Part shown: in pieces, positions 47,311 through 59,250 of the stretch
Position numbering within the stretch: the stretch's first letter is position 1
How the letters are laid out: each line of letters starts with the position of its first letter
Assembly: GCF_047663525.1 (NCBI RefSeq)
Contig: NC_092611.1
Coordinates: 4,253,001-4,317,000 of the forward strand
DNA from: Anas platyrhynchos
Taxonomy: Eukaryota > Chordata > Aves > Anseriformes > Anatidae
Length of the DNA stretch: 64,000 nt
Direction: 5' to 3'
Made by a program: the position numbers and the translations under genes
Notes under the pieces: generated by a model
Told to the model about the DNA's origin: nothing
The model's input: the letters and a program-made list of their open reading frames with translations, nothing else
Databases searched by the model: none

Positions 47311-50300
47311 GCGGAGCTCAGTCCCGCAGACAGCAATGCAAGCAAGGCGTGAGCTTCGTACCAGCCGCAGCGATGGACTCTGCAACCGGTAACTTGTCAC
47401 CAGCACACCCACCTCAAAACTCAAGAAGCAAAAGTGTCCTGGGTTGCAGAGGGTTTGAGTTAAATCCCTGGTAGATGTTGCTCTGTGTCATGATTGCAGT
47501 GCTTGTATCCAGCTCATGCAACATGTGGTAGGTTAGAGGAGTGATGGAGCGATGACCACTGTGGGTGTAAAGGTGAATCCTTGATTTCGTGTGGCAAAAC
47601 CCAGGTGGAATGTGTGAGCATTTCCCACTGACTGCTGAAATCTGCAGTGAAATGTTTTACTCAGCATGTTCAGCTCTAGCAGCACATCCCACCCCTGGAA
47701 AGAAATTAAATAAAAATGGGGGGAAAGGGGAAGAGCAAAAAACCAACGCAAGGAATTTTACTCCACAAATACGGAAACATCTCGAACGTGCCACTGGCAT
47801 GTTGCAGCAGACAGCTTAAGCTGAGAGAAAATTCTTTGGCAGTGACATCAATTCAGCAGTAAGTAATGCATTTTCTAGGGCTGGATTTCAAGTTAAGGTC
47901 TCTTTGGTGAGTGGAATGATTGAATGGTATTTAAAAAAAAAAAAAGAAACCAACAAATGAGACTCCTTTTGTTAGGTTCTCATCTCCTCGTAATTTAAAA
48001 GTTTTGTGTTTTTTTTCCTTTTTTTACTACTTGAACTGTGTGACATGTACTGAAGTCTGCTAGGACTGCCTGGAACTTGGCCTTCTTTAGAGCTTGCCAC
48101 CTAATCCCACACATCTAGAAGCTGATAATAATATATTTGGATGCTGACTAATCCAGACTTTGAAGATCTTGAGCCCGTTCATGTTCACCCCTTCCACCAA
48201 CATGCTGGGACCCAGCAGAAACCACAGGCCCTCTGAATGCTGGGGAAGGGGAGCAAGAAAAGGACAATTCTGAGCTGTGCATCCTGGAGAAATATGGCCC
48301 AGAACAACCTTTTTGTCCAGTAAATCGTGAAGCTTTCAGCAGTCAGTGGTTTATAGCCTCACTAAGCCAAAACCTGCCTCTGTTTAATAACCCCTAGCGA
48401 ATCTCTCCTCCAGAAATTGTTGCATTTTTTTCATTCTATAATATATATTTATATAGAAATTGCCATATTTTTATGAGGGAGTTCTCACTGCCTATGAATT
48501 TAAAACTAGCCTGGATAATGCTCTGGTGAAAAAGCAGTAAAAATAGTTCTGTACCATCAAGGGAAGGGCTTAAAAGTTTATTTTCTTGCTGAGTGACTGG
48601 AGTTAGGCAAAACCCATCCCCAAAGGTTTCATTGCTGGTGATGCAGCTGTAGGGATTGCCAAATACATACTCAACAGAAGACTAGTTTTCTAAAAATAGT
48701 GATTAGATCGTTAACTCTGTCTCTCTCTTGATCCAAATTAAGTCTGAGGACAGATCTGGAGCTGGTGTGAAGGGAGGGGGTGCTGCTGAACTTAGCACTT
48801 CCCATCAGCTCTGTCCTCTCATATTCTGTGGACCAGGACTTGGAGGAGACCTACAGTGACAAGTGCAGTGACACCACCAGATCTCCGTCTTTAAATAAGG
48901 TTTGGTTTAGGCCAGGGCACTGCTACACACTAGGGGAAAATGGGGAGAGCCTCAAATGTAGGCTATTTCGATGCAAATTCATGCATAGGATACTGTGCTT
49001 TTGTACAGTCTGCCATGCCTGGCTGCACAGGAGTGAGCAGAGTCTGCCTCTTGCTGGTAAAAGGGATTTTACCTCATGTAGCTGTTTGCAAATTAGATGT
49101 TTAATTGAAGCTGGTTGGAAATGAGATCGTTGCTGGTTGTCTTGACTGCAGCAAAGGGAGATAAAGAGGGAGGTCAAGGCAGCAGCTCATCCCTGCTCTT
49201 ACAGACACATCTCTCTGGCCAGGGTGAGCTAATCCCTGGTGCTGCTCTCCAGGTTTCACTTCTCTGTGGGTGGCTGCATGTGGATGGAGCTGGTTTCGAA
49301 ATGGTCTGCAGCTGGACTGATCGGGCTGTGAGGTGGTTGGTGGACTAAGGACTACACAGGGTGCTGGAGGCTCTTCTTGAGCATCTCCAGTTCCACGTGA
49401 ACTTGACCTCTGAGAGATGTGAGTGCTGGCTACTGAAGTCTTCTGACCTTGCAAACAATGCCAGAAAAATGTGTAATTGTGCCTGAGTGAGAGAGGATGG
49501 TTTTGCAGAAAAAAGGGTTGTGGAGGGATGATCCAGACACAGTGCAGCATCTGTCCTTGGGGAAGGGAGGTGCACTGCTGGGATGATCTCTCCCAGACAT
49601 GATCCTTCAGGTCCAGGTTGGAGCACTCCGTGGGACAAGGTGTAGAAGAAGTTTCCATAGCTGAGCTGCAACCCACTCCCGAGGCGCCTTATCTTCATCT
49701 CTAATTGTCTCTATTCACATGCAATCAAAAATAGAGGGGTTTGGGATTAGATCTGCTCTGATGTTACCCCAGGCAAAACAGTGGCTGGGCGCAATGTTTA
49801 TTTTGGGTCTTTATGCCCTGGCAGAGGAAGAGGTTGCAATGTAAAGTGGGTGCAATGTAAAGCACGTCACAGTTTCATGTCGTGGCTGAGCTTTGCTTGA
49901 TGAGTGCAGAAACCAAGGCACTACAGATGAAGTCTCCTGTCTTGCCTCCCTGCCTTGCTGGTGACCACTACAAATTTAAAGTCCAATAAAATTAAACACT
50001 GGGGAAAAAAAGTTACAATAACACTGCCAGGATTAGACCAAAAGAAAACACGTGCCAGAGGAAAACCCCATTTAGAAATCAACCGCCACTAAATAATTCA
50101 TCTCTTTCCCACAGACCCCATTGTCCTGCCTCGTGCTCCAGTGACTTCACCATTTTGGTTTATAGCATCGTTTGGAAAAAAAGGGGGTGGGGGGAGAAAC
50201 GTTGCTTAAAAAGTAAGTCAAAGGCTCCAACATGTGTTCTTGGCGGGCTGAATTCAAGATGAGGGTTTTAGACTTCCCGTGGGAGCTCCCTTTCACAGCT

Positions 50301-50329
50301 CTCCCCTAATCCTCTGGAAATCGCCTGTT
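47311..50329. other. intergenic stretch, no gene seen
   Basis: Unique sequence. A 191-codon minus-strand frame (49101-49676) has no domain-like content. A small TGCAATGTAAAG direct repeat lies near 49835-49862. No RNA gene was seen. Confidence 0.5.
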
Positions 50330-50880
50330 CCCTACAGCTGTCGGTGCGCCAGATAAACTATTTGTTCAATTATTCTTGGCTGAGATGGCGCGGGCTGCCT
50401 CAAAGCTGCCGGCCCCATCGCTCGGCCCACTTCAATTGCCTTTGGAGGAGCCTGAGCCCGTTTGAAGGCCACCGTCCTCCTCGCAAGACTGTCCCTGCTC
50501 CCGCCCCCGCGTCCTTTTTATCTCGCCACGACACCCCCAGGGCAGCCAGCGATGCTCCCGCAGGGGCAGGCAGGGAGGGCGGCTCCGGTGTCGGAGCGCC
50601 TGGGCGAGAAAATAATTACAAATGAAAGAGAGATTAGCAGAAGCTGTTGCGACAAATGCTCCCGAAATGGTTTCTGGAGTGCCGGCGGTGGCTTCTAACG
50701 GGAGAAGTCAGCTGCAGCTGCCATCCCTATGGCAATGCAGAGAAACACGGGCGCTGCTGGGACCCCGGCATGAAAGCCTGAGACCCGACAAACCATGGCT
50801 CAGGGGACAAGATGACGGACCGGGGCAGCTTCACGTCATGCAAATGGACTGGTAATTAACGCAATTTTTTTTTCACATTT
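50330..50880. promoter_or_regulatory. CpG-rich candidate promoter or enhancer island
   Basis: From about 50342 to 50700 CpGs are frequent (GTGCGCCAG, GATGGCGCGGGC, GCCGGCCCCATCGCTCGGCC, CCCCCGCGTCC, GTCGGAGCGCCTGGGCG), in contrast to the flanks. AT-rich homeodomain-like words sit at both edges (TTCAATTATTCTTGGC at 50367 and GGTAATTAACGCAA at 50851). A promoter of an unannotated transcript or a conserved CpG-rich enhancer are both possible. I found no convincing first exon with a splice donor. Confidence 0.35.
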
Positions 50881-53111
50881 GTCTCTCTCCCTTCCGCCTC
50901 CATCCCCCAGGCTCGGCTTTTGCAGAAAGATTCAAACCCATCTAATAAATGGCTTGCAGCTGCTGAAAGATGGCTCTTGCCTGGTGCTGGGAATTGTTCC
51001 AGGTTCACCTTGCGAGGGGTCCAAGCCTCTCCAAGACAGGCGCACAATCTACCTATGATTTTTCATGGCTCTGTGTAGGGCTTGTATCGGTTTGTCAAAA
51101 CTCACCCCATTTAATCAACAGATCAGGACAATACACCACCAATATCTGGAGATGTTAGTTGTACGGGACATGCAGGGATGGTCTTTGATGGTCTTTACAT
51201 GAGATTGTATATAGTTGATTCTTCATGGAGAGAGCTCCTGGCAAGTCATTCTTCCTGTGAACAAGGCTAAAAGTATCCTGTATATCTCCCCAAGCATGGC
51301 TTGGCCCAGCCAGGTGGGTATATCTGATGGAGTCATGATGTGAAATGGGTGGGCATAGCTTGCACTGCAAGAGAGCGGGTGATGAAATAGCACTTTCCTC
51401 ATCCACGTGATGGTAGAGGAGCTGCCTCAGCCCTCCTGTGGAACCCCAAAAGAGAAAATAGAAACTCTCTGCCTGTGCCTGCTTCTTTGCAGAGACGAGG
51501 TGAGTAATAAATGAGAGCTGTCAAAAGTGTCAATTCCCAACTTTGATCAGCATGCCATTTATATATATATATATATATATATTTATTTATTTATTTATTT
51601 TTATTTATTGTGTTTTCCCAAAGAAATACAAGTTCAGGACTAACTGTAGTGCCTAGTACTTCTGGAAAAGGGAGGGAGGTGTTATTTGGGGAGCAGCACA
51701 CAGCCAAGTGGGCCTGCTATACACCAGGCTGTTTGTTACCTGCCTCCTGGGGGGGTTGACTCAGGGAGCCCCTGAAGGCAGAGACAGTGGGGCTTCATAA
51801 GGGGACAGGAAAGTCATTGAGGTGGATGCACTGCTGGTAATTGCTGGAAATCTAAATGTGGGAAATGGGCTGGCAGCATGCTTTGGTGGCTTGCAGGGAA
51901 ATGACACAAAATAAAGCAGAGAGAAGAGTCACCCCAGCTGAGCATCCCTTTCTTGTTCTTGTTGGTAATTTGGAGCCTTGCAGCTCAGGCAAAACCCTGT
52001 GAGTGAGGAATTGGGAGCAAAGGGTCCTTTTCACCAGCAGAAAGCAGGTCCCTAAGCTTTGATACAGCCTCTTCACCAGGCTCCGAAACAGGGGACCATC
52101 GGGTTGGAGAGCAATCCTGCCTGTCTGCAGGCAGAGCAGGATCAGAGGGCAAGCAGGAGACCAAGATGAAGACAGCATCCTTGTCTTCTGCTGGCCATCC
52201 AGCGTGGCACCTCATGCTGACCAAAGGGAATTAAGGGTTGCGTTTTGCTTAGGGCTGATGAACACCGATAACATTTTATCACCAGCCCTAACGCCACAGG
52301 CAGCAGGAAGAGTCTTGTCTTTTGGCCTGGAGGGATGTGCAAGCCCTTCCTTGACGTTGCATCAAGGCACGGTCAAAGCCTGCTCATTCCACAGGGTTAG
52401 GAGATGTTAGCATTGCCCTTTCCCTCCTCTATTTCCAAAGGTGAGCAGGACATGCAGCCTCACCATGTCTTCAGCCCCGTGCCTTGCACTAAGCACCGCA
52501 AGTCCCTTGGCCCAACCACGGCCCCCTGTCACCCCCTACCCACCACCCCCAGCTCCCTTCCAGCTGTTCCCCGTGTCCCCCCAGGCCCCACAGATGGCTC
52601 TGGAAGCCCCGCGTCAAAACACCATTAACATGGCATCTCCCTGCTGTCCATCCCTGGCCCCCTGCCCCAGCCGAAGCGGCGAGGACAGGCCGGCGCTGCG
52701 GCATCCCGCCTGGCACTTTGATGCGCTCGCTGGGGACAGCTGGGCCGTGCCACAATCCCCTCGGCCCTTTGGGCTAAGCCAGCGTTTTAAAATAGTCTTG
52801 TGTGTGTCCCCCTGGCCCGACGGTGACAACTGCACAATTATTTTAGATGCTGTTTACAGACTTGTGGAGTAACCGGAGCCTGCGGGCGGTGTGGAGGAAT
52901 GGGAGGTGGTGGGCAAATGGGGCTGGGGGTGAGGGGGGGCAGACCTGAGCGGGTTTCAGCCTAATTAGCAGCCCCCTTGGTTCTCACAGGGGCAGCTGAG
53001 GGTGGTGGAAAACTCGTTAATGCATGCCAAAGTAGCAGCACTGAAGGTTTTTATTCACCTTGTCTGTTGAGCTGATCTGTGTCTTAGCCCTTAACTTTCA
53101 AAAAAAATTGA

Positions 53112-53113
<2 letters not shown>
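50881..53113. other. intergenic stretch with GC-rich 3' part, no gene seen
   Basis: It contains an (AT)n/(ATTT)n repeat at 51560-51609. A CpG-dense patch lies at 52670-52740 (CCGAAGCGGCGAGGACAGGC, GGCGCTGCGGCATCCCG) and is followed by AT-rich words to 52860. A 143-codon Pro/Ser-rich frame over it (52441-52872) looks compositional. Confidence 0.5.
51560..51609. repeat. (AT)n plus (ATTT)n microsatellite
   Basis: Ten AT units run directly into seven or so ATTT units. Simple sequence. Confidence 0.92.

Positions 53114-53158
<45 letters not shown>
53114..53158. repeat. poly(T) tract, 45 nt
   Basis: An uninterrupted T run, the longest homopolymer in the window. On the minus strand it is a poly(A) run preceded by non-coding sequence without a retrogene-like ORF. 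Its length may be unreliable in the assembly. Confidence 0.92.
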
Positions 53159-53475
53159 CCGTTTTAGAACAAAATTACAGTTCCACACCACCCTAAAGTC
53201 ATCCTTGGTAAAACTGTGCATAACCCAGAGTCTGCAAGCAGGGACTGACTGTTCACTATCTCCCATCCAAAAAAAATAGGTGATATGATCTGAGATTCAC
53301 CGTTAGGCAAGTTCAGACCCCAAAAGGGAGTTTGGCATTTGCAGGAGGCAATTTGAGTGCCTTCCCATTGATTTTGGGGCTGAGCAACAGCCCAGGGCAC
53401 CTCCTCGCTGGAGCATTGCTGTGCTGTGCTCCAGAGATGGACTGGGACTGGATGGGGACGAACACTGCTCGGTGC

Positions 53476-53522
53476 TCCCCTTGTGCCTCAGTTTCCCCAT
53501 CAGTAAAACTGGGGAGCACTGT
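53476..53522 (+). mobile_element. short MIR-type SINE core fragment
   Basis: TTGTGCCTCAGTTTCCCCAT followed by CAGTAAAACTGGGGA matches the classic MIR core 'cctcagtttccccatctgtaaaatgggga'. The flanks do not extend the match clearly, so it is a fragment. Confidence 0.6.
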
Positions 53523-53559
53523 TCCCAAATTTCCAGGCTGGCTCCAAGTGCCTGTGACA

Positions 53560-53770
53560 AAGGGACACGAGGAGCTTCCCGGGGGCGTGGGGCCGGCTCC
53601 GCGGGTGGAAACACAACGGGGATGTGGCCCCCAGTCCCTCCCCAGCACCCTCGCAGTCCTGAGCATCCCTGCGCGGCTGCGAGGCGATCTGCGGGCCCTC
53701 AGCACCACCTAGCGTCCCCAAATGGTGCCGAGGGTCCGTGGCCCCAAAGCAGCCCCTGGGCACGGCTCTG
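53560..53770. other. CpG-rich patch
   Basis: Frequent CpGs (GGGGGCGTGGGGCCGGCTCC, CTGCGCGGCTGCGAGGCGAT, TGCCGAGGGTCCGTGG) over about 200 bp. It underlies a 204-codon stop-free frame (53421-54035, +) that shows no domain. It may be a small CpG island or simply GC-rich drift. No promoter elements were recognised. Confidence 0.3.
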
Positions 53771-54333
53771 GGGGGCTGCCTGGGATGTATTGCCATCGCC
53801 CAGGGTCCCTAAGGGGGAGGTTTTGTTCTTGTCCCCCCACGCTCTGGGTACGGGTTTGGGTAAGATGCAATTTTGGGGATTGAGCAGAGTGCTGAAAATT
53901 GGCAGACATTATAAATATTTGCTCAGGACTGCTGGGGAGGAGGAAAACAGCAGGCAAAGAACTGTAGCCCGTGATAAATATTGGGAAGAAGCGAAAGTAA
54001 ACATCGGTATTAACAATGACACTTCCCAAATTTAATTAAAAACAATGAAGAGCTCGGTGTTAAAGTGCCAAAGCGACGTGCTGGTGCTCCCTGTCCTTTC
54101 AGATGAAACTGAGAATGCTGCCAGTCCCTCGCAGCTGCAGCTCCCGAAGGACTTCCCCATCAGCCAGCACCGTTTGGGCCAGCCCCAGGTGTTCAGCATC
54201 AACAGAACCCCGAGCAAATGCCGCTTTTCCCACTTTTTACCGCTTTTTCTACGTGATCAGGGAGGTGACATTCCTCCCTCCGCCACCGAGGTGTGCCCTT
54301 GCTCCATTCACTGCTGAATGGCAGCTCGACGGT

Positions 54334-54351
54334 GGGGGGGGGGGGGGGGGG
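54334..54351. repeat. poly(G) run, 18 nt
   Basis: Eighteen consecutive Gs. This is enough for intramolecular G-quadruplex folding and is a common site of sequencing and assembly error. Confidence 0.95.
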
Positions 54352-54370
54352 AACAAAGCCCTCTGGGAGG

Positions 54371-54477
54371 TTTTATTTTATTTTATTTTATTTTATTTTA
54401 TTTTATTTTATTTTATTTTATTTTATTTTATTTTATTTTATTTTATTTTATTTTATTTTATTTTATTTTATTTTATT
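54371..54477. repeat. (TTTTA)n pentanucleotide array, about 21 copies
   Basis: A pure TTTTA array over about 107 bp, ending in TTATTATTTTAATTTTTG. It lies only 20 bp from the poly(G) run. Repeated ILFYF peptides read from it are artefacts. Confidence 0.97.
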
Positions 54478-57400
54478 ATTTTAATTTTTGCTGTGCCCTT
54501 CCTCAGCCTGCACCATCTCCCCTGAGCCCTCTAAAAGAGCCTGTAAAACAAATAAAATTACAAGGTATTTTGCCAAGAAGTGCTGCCACTGTGCCAAGCA
54601 CAACCTGTGCAGATGGAACATGGGGCAGCTCTTAGGGCTGTGACATTGGATTTTGCCCTGAGGATCACAGGGTGGCCGTGGCGGTGACACAGCCCCAGGG
54701 TGTCTGGGGTAGGGTTGGACTGAACCCCCCCATGCTGCTGCTGCTCCTGGCTGGCAGGTCTGGAGGTGCTTTTGCCCAGCATCTCTTCACTCCCCTGCTT
54801 TTTTTTGCTCTATGTCAGCTGTCAGTTATTTTTTTGCTTGTCCAATGTTAAAATTTCCCATGGAGTTTTGCCTGCTCTGTGCTCCCTTCTCCATGCTATC
54901 TCTTACGCCTCCATCACCTCTCTCTGTATTTCCCTTTGTGCTGTCTCTCTCTCTTTTCTTGCTCTCCACCTTCACTTTCTCTTATATTTGTCTGACCACT
55001 CTATTGTATTTCTAGTGATTTTGCTGTCCCTTATTAATTGCTTAGCATTTTCCAAGCACTCTGCAGTGCCGGCATCCAGCTGGGACGGATGCAGCTGGAA
55101 TCCCACCGTGGCTGAGCTCTCCCCACTTTTATTTAATCCCAGTCCCTTCTTGCCTGTATTTACCTGGAAAGGGGCTTATACCTGTTTAGGGTGGGGGCAG
55201 TTATAGGAACCTTTGGGGGTTGCTTCACTTGCATCAATTTTCTTGGACAAGTTCTGCCCCAAAGCAGTCCCTTCTCAGCATGTTTTCACTCTGGCCGTGC
55301 ACAGATCCTGTTCGCTGTCCACAGCTGCGCTTTGGCGTGCCTTTGTGGGCTGGCCTTGGGAAGCTGCTGCAGATGTGCTGTCTCGGATTTATTCATTCTC
55401 TCCTTTTGCCATCTGGCAAACTCCTTCCTAGACATCTTTGCGAGGGAACAGGGTGTTTGTCAGAACCAGGTCACGTTTCACACACAGCCCAAGGAGTCCC
55501 TTGCCATCTCTTTCGATAACTCCCAGCCTGCACCTCCTTGGGGCACTTTCCACTCCCCAAATTTCACACCCTGCCTGGGGACTGGAGCCACCCGAGGTGA
55601 GGTGTAAATTGTGCTCATGGCAGCTTGGAGGCAGCCGCAGGACTTTGGCATCCCTGCAAAACCGTGCGTGGGCTCAGCACATGAATGGCTCCGAGCTCTG
55701 GAGTTTTGAGCAGGAGACGAAACATTGCTTATTCCTTAAAGTTATCCATCAGCCTGCTTTCACTGCTGCCCAGAATTTCAAATCCAAAGCTGTCCACCCC
55801 TCGCCACGACGTGTGAAATATTGTTCTCGGGTTGTGATGATCAATTTTGGGATTGCTGCTGCAGTACTGGCTTATCCTGCACTGCAGCAGCAGCAAAGAG
55901 ATTTCCAGACCCTTCCTGCCTGGTGCATAACTCCGCGATCGGCTCGGGGAGAGAAAAACACTTCAAGTAAATGAACTTCTACCAGAGGCAAGATGCCTGA
56001 ATGAGAACAGTGACTTTGGAGTATCATTTTCCTCCTCAATTTTAATTTGGCTATCAAAGATATTAATGGACCATCTGGATATATTATTAGCGCTTCTACA
56101 CAAGTCAATGAGATGAGAGGATGCTCTGAAGGGATGCACACAGCCTATAGGGAAGGCTGATGTGACAGATCTGTTTGATGGTTATATGCGGGATGTGACT
56201 CCTTTCTGAGGGGCCAAGTCAGGTTTTGGGGGATTTAAAAGCAGGAGGATGAAGGCATGAAACTATTTTCCAGAGATACCTTGCCCACGGTGGGTGCTAC
56301 ACTGCTCAGCACCCGCTCATTTAGGTGGGGTTTGCGCACACCCGTAACACTTCTGCACAGGTGAAAGGAGTACAAGATGTAATTCCTTTGGTTGGAACAA
56401 CATCGATGTCCCAGGGAAGGACCACAAAAGTATCTATGTCTGGACAGGTGTGCCATGCAGCTCTCCAGCTCGCTTTCCAGTTTCCCCGCATCCTAAAGTG
56501 GCAGCCAAGCCACGCAGCTCACCTCTGGCTGTGTCCATGTGGTGGTGGGGGTCTTGCACCCATCCCCTGTGCCAGCACACGGGAACGAGGGAACTCATTT
56601 CCTGTCTATAACACTCCACACTTCCCCCATTTCTCTGAGCAATTAATTCTGAGCCTTTTCCAAGCTATTTTATACATCCTGGACTAGGAATCATGAATTT
56701 GTGCCAGGACTGGTTTCATGTCAAGGTAACAAGATTTGGGCAAGCTGCCGATCAGGACTCAAGCCCTGGCTTGTTTCTGCTGCCCGTGCCATGCAGTGGG
56801 GTCACCCGAAGTCCCACTTTGGGTGGGAGCCCCATGTCTGTGGCTGGTGAGAAGCCAAAATCTGGACATAGGCTGGATGAGGTCCAGGCTTTATGTGTGA
56901 TTTCAAGGTCATTGAAGGAGCTGTGAGGTTTTTAAGGGGTTGCTGAACTCTAGCAGAGGTATAGCTATAAATTAATTGACTTTTTGTCTGTATTTTACTA
57001 TGAAATGGTTGCTGTGAACCATGGGAAGTTGACAAGGTTGAACACATTCAAATTCAGACTAGCTACCTGCTCAGGGGTGGTGTTTGCTACCATAAATACA
57101 CATGCAGAGGTTTTCTATTTCCTTATAGTAAAATCCACTCCCCCCCCCCCAGGCACCATGGTTTCGTTCTGCAAATATTTTGCAGTGCAAATTTCCTGGT
57201 AGACAAGGAACACAAGCAACAGGCAGCAGAGCATTCGCTAAGGGCACATTTCAATTTCAGAGTCAGGTTTCTGCCACAGTAGCTAAACAGCCCTCTGAAA
57301 TGAGCGTAGCCGTGGGATTTACAAACACCGTCTAGTCAAACTCCGTCTATTTACAAACTCTGGAGTTTCATTGTCAATGGAAGAGCAACCCAAATTTTTG

Positions 57401-58303
57401 CACAGCATTTTTGGTGCTGCATTGACATTTTTTTGGACATCCTGTTTGTTCGTTTGTTTGTTTCATAAACTTGCTCAGGAGAGACAGCACCTCCCCAGCT
57501 AAATAATTTGATACATTTCCGGGCCCTCCACATCACACTCATTTTCCTCTCATTTATTGTTCATTCTCCCTTTCAGGTGCAGGGTTTTGGGAGTAAACCT
57601 AAAGACCCCCCTGTGTCTGCAGGAGGGATGATGTAAAAGGGTCCTGATCCTTAACCCATTTTATTCTGATTTATTCCAGGCTCACAGGACTGGAGTTAAA
57701 ATAGCAGCAGGCTCCTAGGGCATCCATGAAGCCATTTAATGGAGGAGCTATGTAGCTGGAGCAGAGAAATGCCTGCAGCTTGGCTTTTCTCTATGGAAAA
57801 TGTGAATCGCCCACCTGAAGGAACATGCATGGCTCGGGCATCCAACCCCAGTGCCACAGCAGCTGTCAGGACGAGATGCTGATAAAATCAGCGGGGAGAG
57901 GATGCCTGCAGGATGCTTCCTTCCTCCCCTGACTCCAGCAGCACACACCTCTAGAAGAGGGGAGTGAAGATGAATCAACAGGGCATTATTTTTACAAGAA
58001 GACACCTGTTTAAACAACAGCACAAGATGGGGTGAGTGAATAGGTTTGGTTTTTAATAAATGCCCCACTTGAAAAGAAAAAAAAAAATGTGCTAGGGGAT
58101 AGCTAGACAGTGCTTCTAACTGCAAAGTCATTTATGAAATGCAGTGGGTATATTTAAAAATGTGCCCAGACAGTAAGACTCAGCTTTCTCACTACAAATT
58201 CCCTGCGGCAGGTGTATTTGCTGCTGGTGATGTAAGTACCTGTGCTGCTCCATAAAAGTGAGTTAAACCGAGGGCTGGCAGGGCTATAGCACAGAAGGCT
58301 CTG
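54478..58303. other. intergenic stretch, no gene seen
   Basis: Pyrimidine-rich text lies at 54780-55020 on the + strand and an 11-nt C run at 57140-57150. Stop-free frames up to 178 codons (55438-55974) carry no domain. No RNA gene or transposon was recognised. Confidence 0.5.
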
Positions 58304-58433
58304 TCAGTGCTTCTGTTACAAATAGCGATAATAATGCTTACCTCTCTCCCAAGGGTGTCGTGGAGGTTAATTATTTAACATTTGTAAAGCACTTGCAGGG
58401 CTGGAGATGAAAGTGGAAAGTATTATTAAGAAT
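58304..58433 (+). mobile_element. ancient MIR-type SINE, core and tail, plus orientation
   Basis: The order CAGTGCTTCTGTTACAAATA, then GCGATAATAATGCTTACCTC, then GGGTGTCGTGGAGGTTAATT, then AACATTTGTAAAGCACTTGC, then GAGATGAAAGTGGAAAGTAT, then TATTAAGAA follows the amniote MIR consensus ('cagtttccccatctgtaaaatggggataataatgcttacctc... gggtgttgtgaggattaat... acatttgtaaagcgctttgagat... gatgaaaggcgctatataag'). It is the best-preserved sense-oriented copy. Confidence 0.85.
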
Positions 58434-59250
58434 AAACTACATTTTATAGGAGGTCTGGTCAGAAAATTGCGTTCGGAGTTGAAATATGGGTTATGATCGC
58501 GGATCCCTGGAGGAGCATCTATCACAACCTGGGACGCAGGGAAAATGAAGTACGCAGAAGCAGTGAAGCTGTTTGGTGTGTCCCCCCTCCATGTCCCAGC
58601 ATTTTGGGGGCTGCAAAGGGGGAAGGCATGGGGTGGAAGGGGGTGATGCTCTATGCACCCTGCACAGGGAGAGCGATGCAGGGGGAGGGTCTGGAGAAGG
58701 ATATTTGATACTTGAGATGATTAAAGAAGTAGAGATTTGGGGTTAAAGATTCCAGCTGGAGCGTGGAGCCAGCGGGGCGAGGCGCGGGCAGGGCTGTGGG
58801 GCGGAGCACGGCTCACCTGGGTGCAGGTGCAGCTGGAGCGGCCGGCAGGTACCGAGGGGTGGCCGTGGGAAGGGGCTTCGTGGGGGAAAATGCGGTGGGA
58901 GATGGGGTGGGCAAATACACCCTGTCTCCTTTTTGGAATGGGACCTCATGTTGTATGGCTGGGAAGCCCCATGGATTGGGTTCCCAGGTGGGGTTGGGTG
59001 GGGGACCCCCAAATTCGGTGTCTGGACCAAAGGCATGAGGAGGGAGGTGAGGGGTTGGGGTGGGTGAGGCTGGACCCGCTCCCCTCGGGTGAGTGATGTG
59101 GAAGGGGGGCTCTGCACACCGGGGTGTCCCGCTGTAACGGGGTGCAGTGGGGTGGGGGAGGCAGGGACTTGCTGCTGCTGCCTGTGCCAGGATGGGCCGT
59201 GGTGGTGGGAGTTGGTCGCAGTGCTCTCTGGGGAGAAAGTTGGAAATTAA
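58434..59250. other. G-rich segment with CpG cluster
   Basis: Many GGGG runs lie on the + strand between 58600 and 59250, including GGGTTGGGTGGGGGACC, GGGGTTGGGGTGGG and GTGGGGTGGGGGAGG, which meet the G-quadruplex pattern. A CpG cluster sits at 58760-58880 (GGGGCGAGGCGCGGGCAGGG, GGCGGAGCACGG, GCGGCCGGCAGGTACCG). The CAG/GTACCG and CAG/GTGCAG junctions are weak donor-like sites. A promoter with a non-coding first exon is conceivable but unproven. Confidence 0.35.

Noticed and set aside
49101..49676. 191-codon minus-strand frame
   Set aside because: No recognisable domain and a random-looking composition. Overlapping frames of similar length exist nearby.
53084..53266. Minus-strand frame with poly-lysine
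   Set aside because: It is a translation of the 45-nt T tract.
53421..54035. 204-codon plus-strand frame
   Set aside because: It lies over a CpG-rich patch and includes a MIR core fragment, so it is probably compositional.
54103..54525. Frames with repeated ILFYF
   Set aside because: They arise from the (TTTTA)n array and poly(G), not from a gene.
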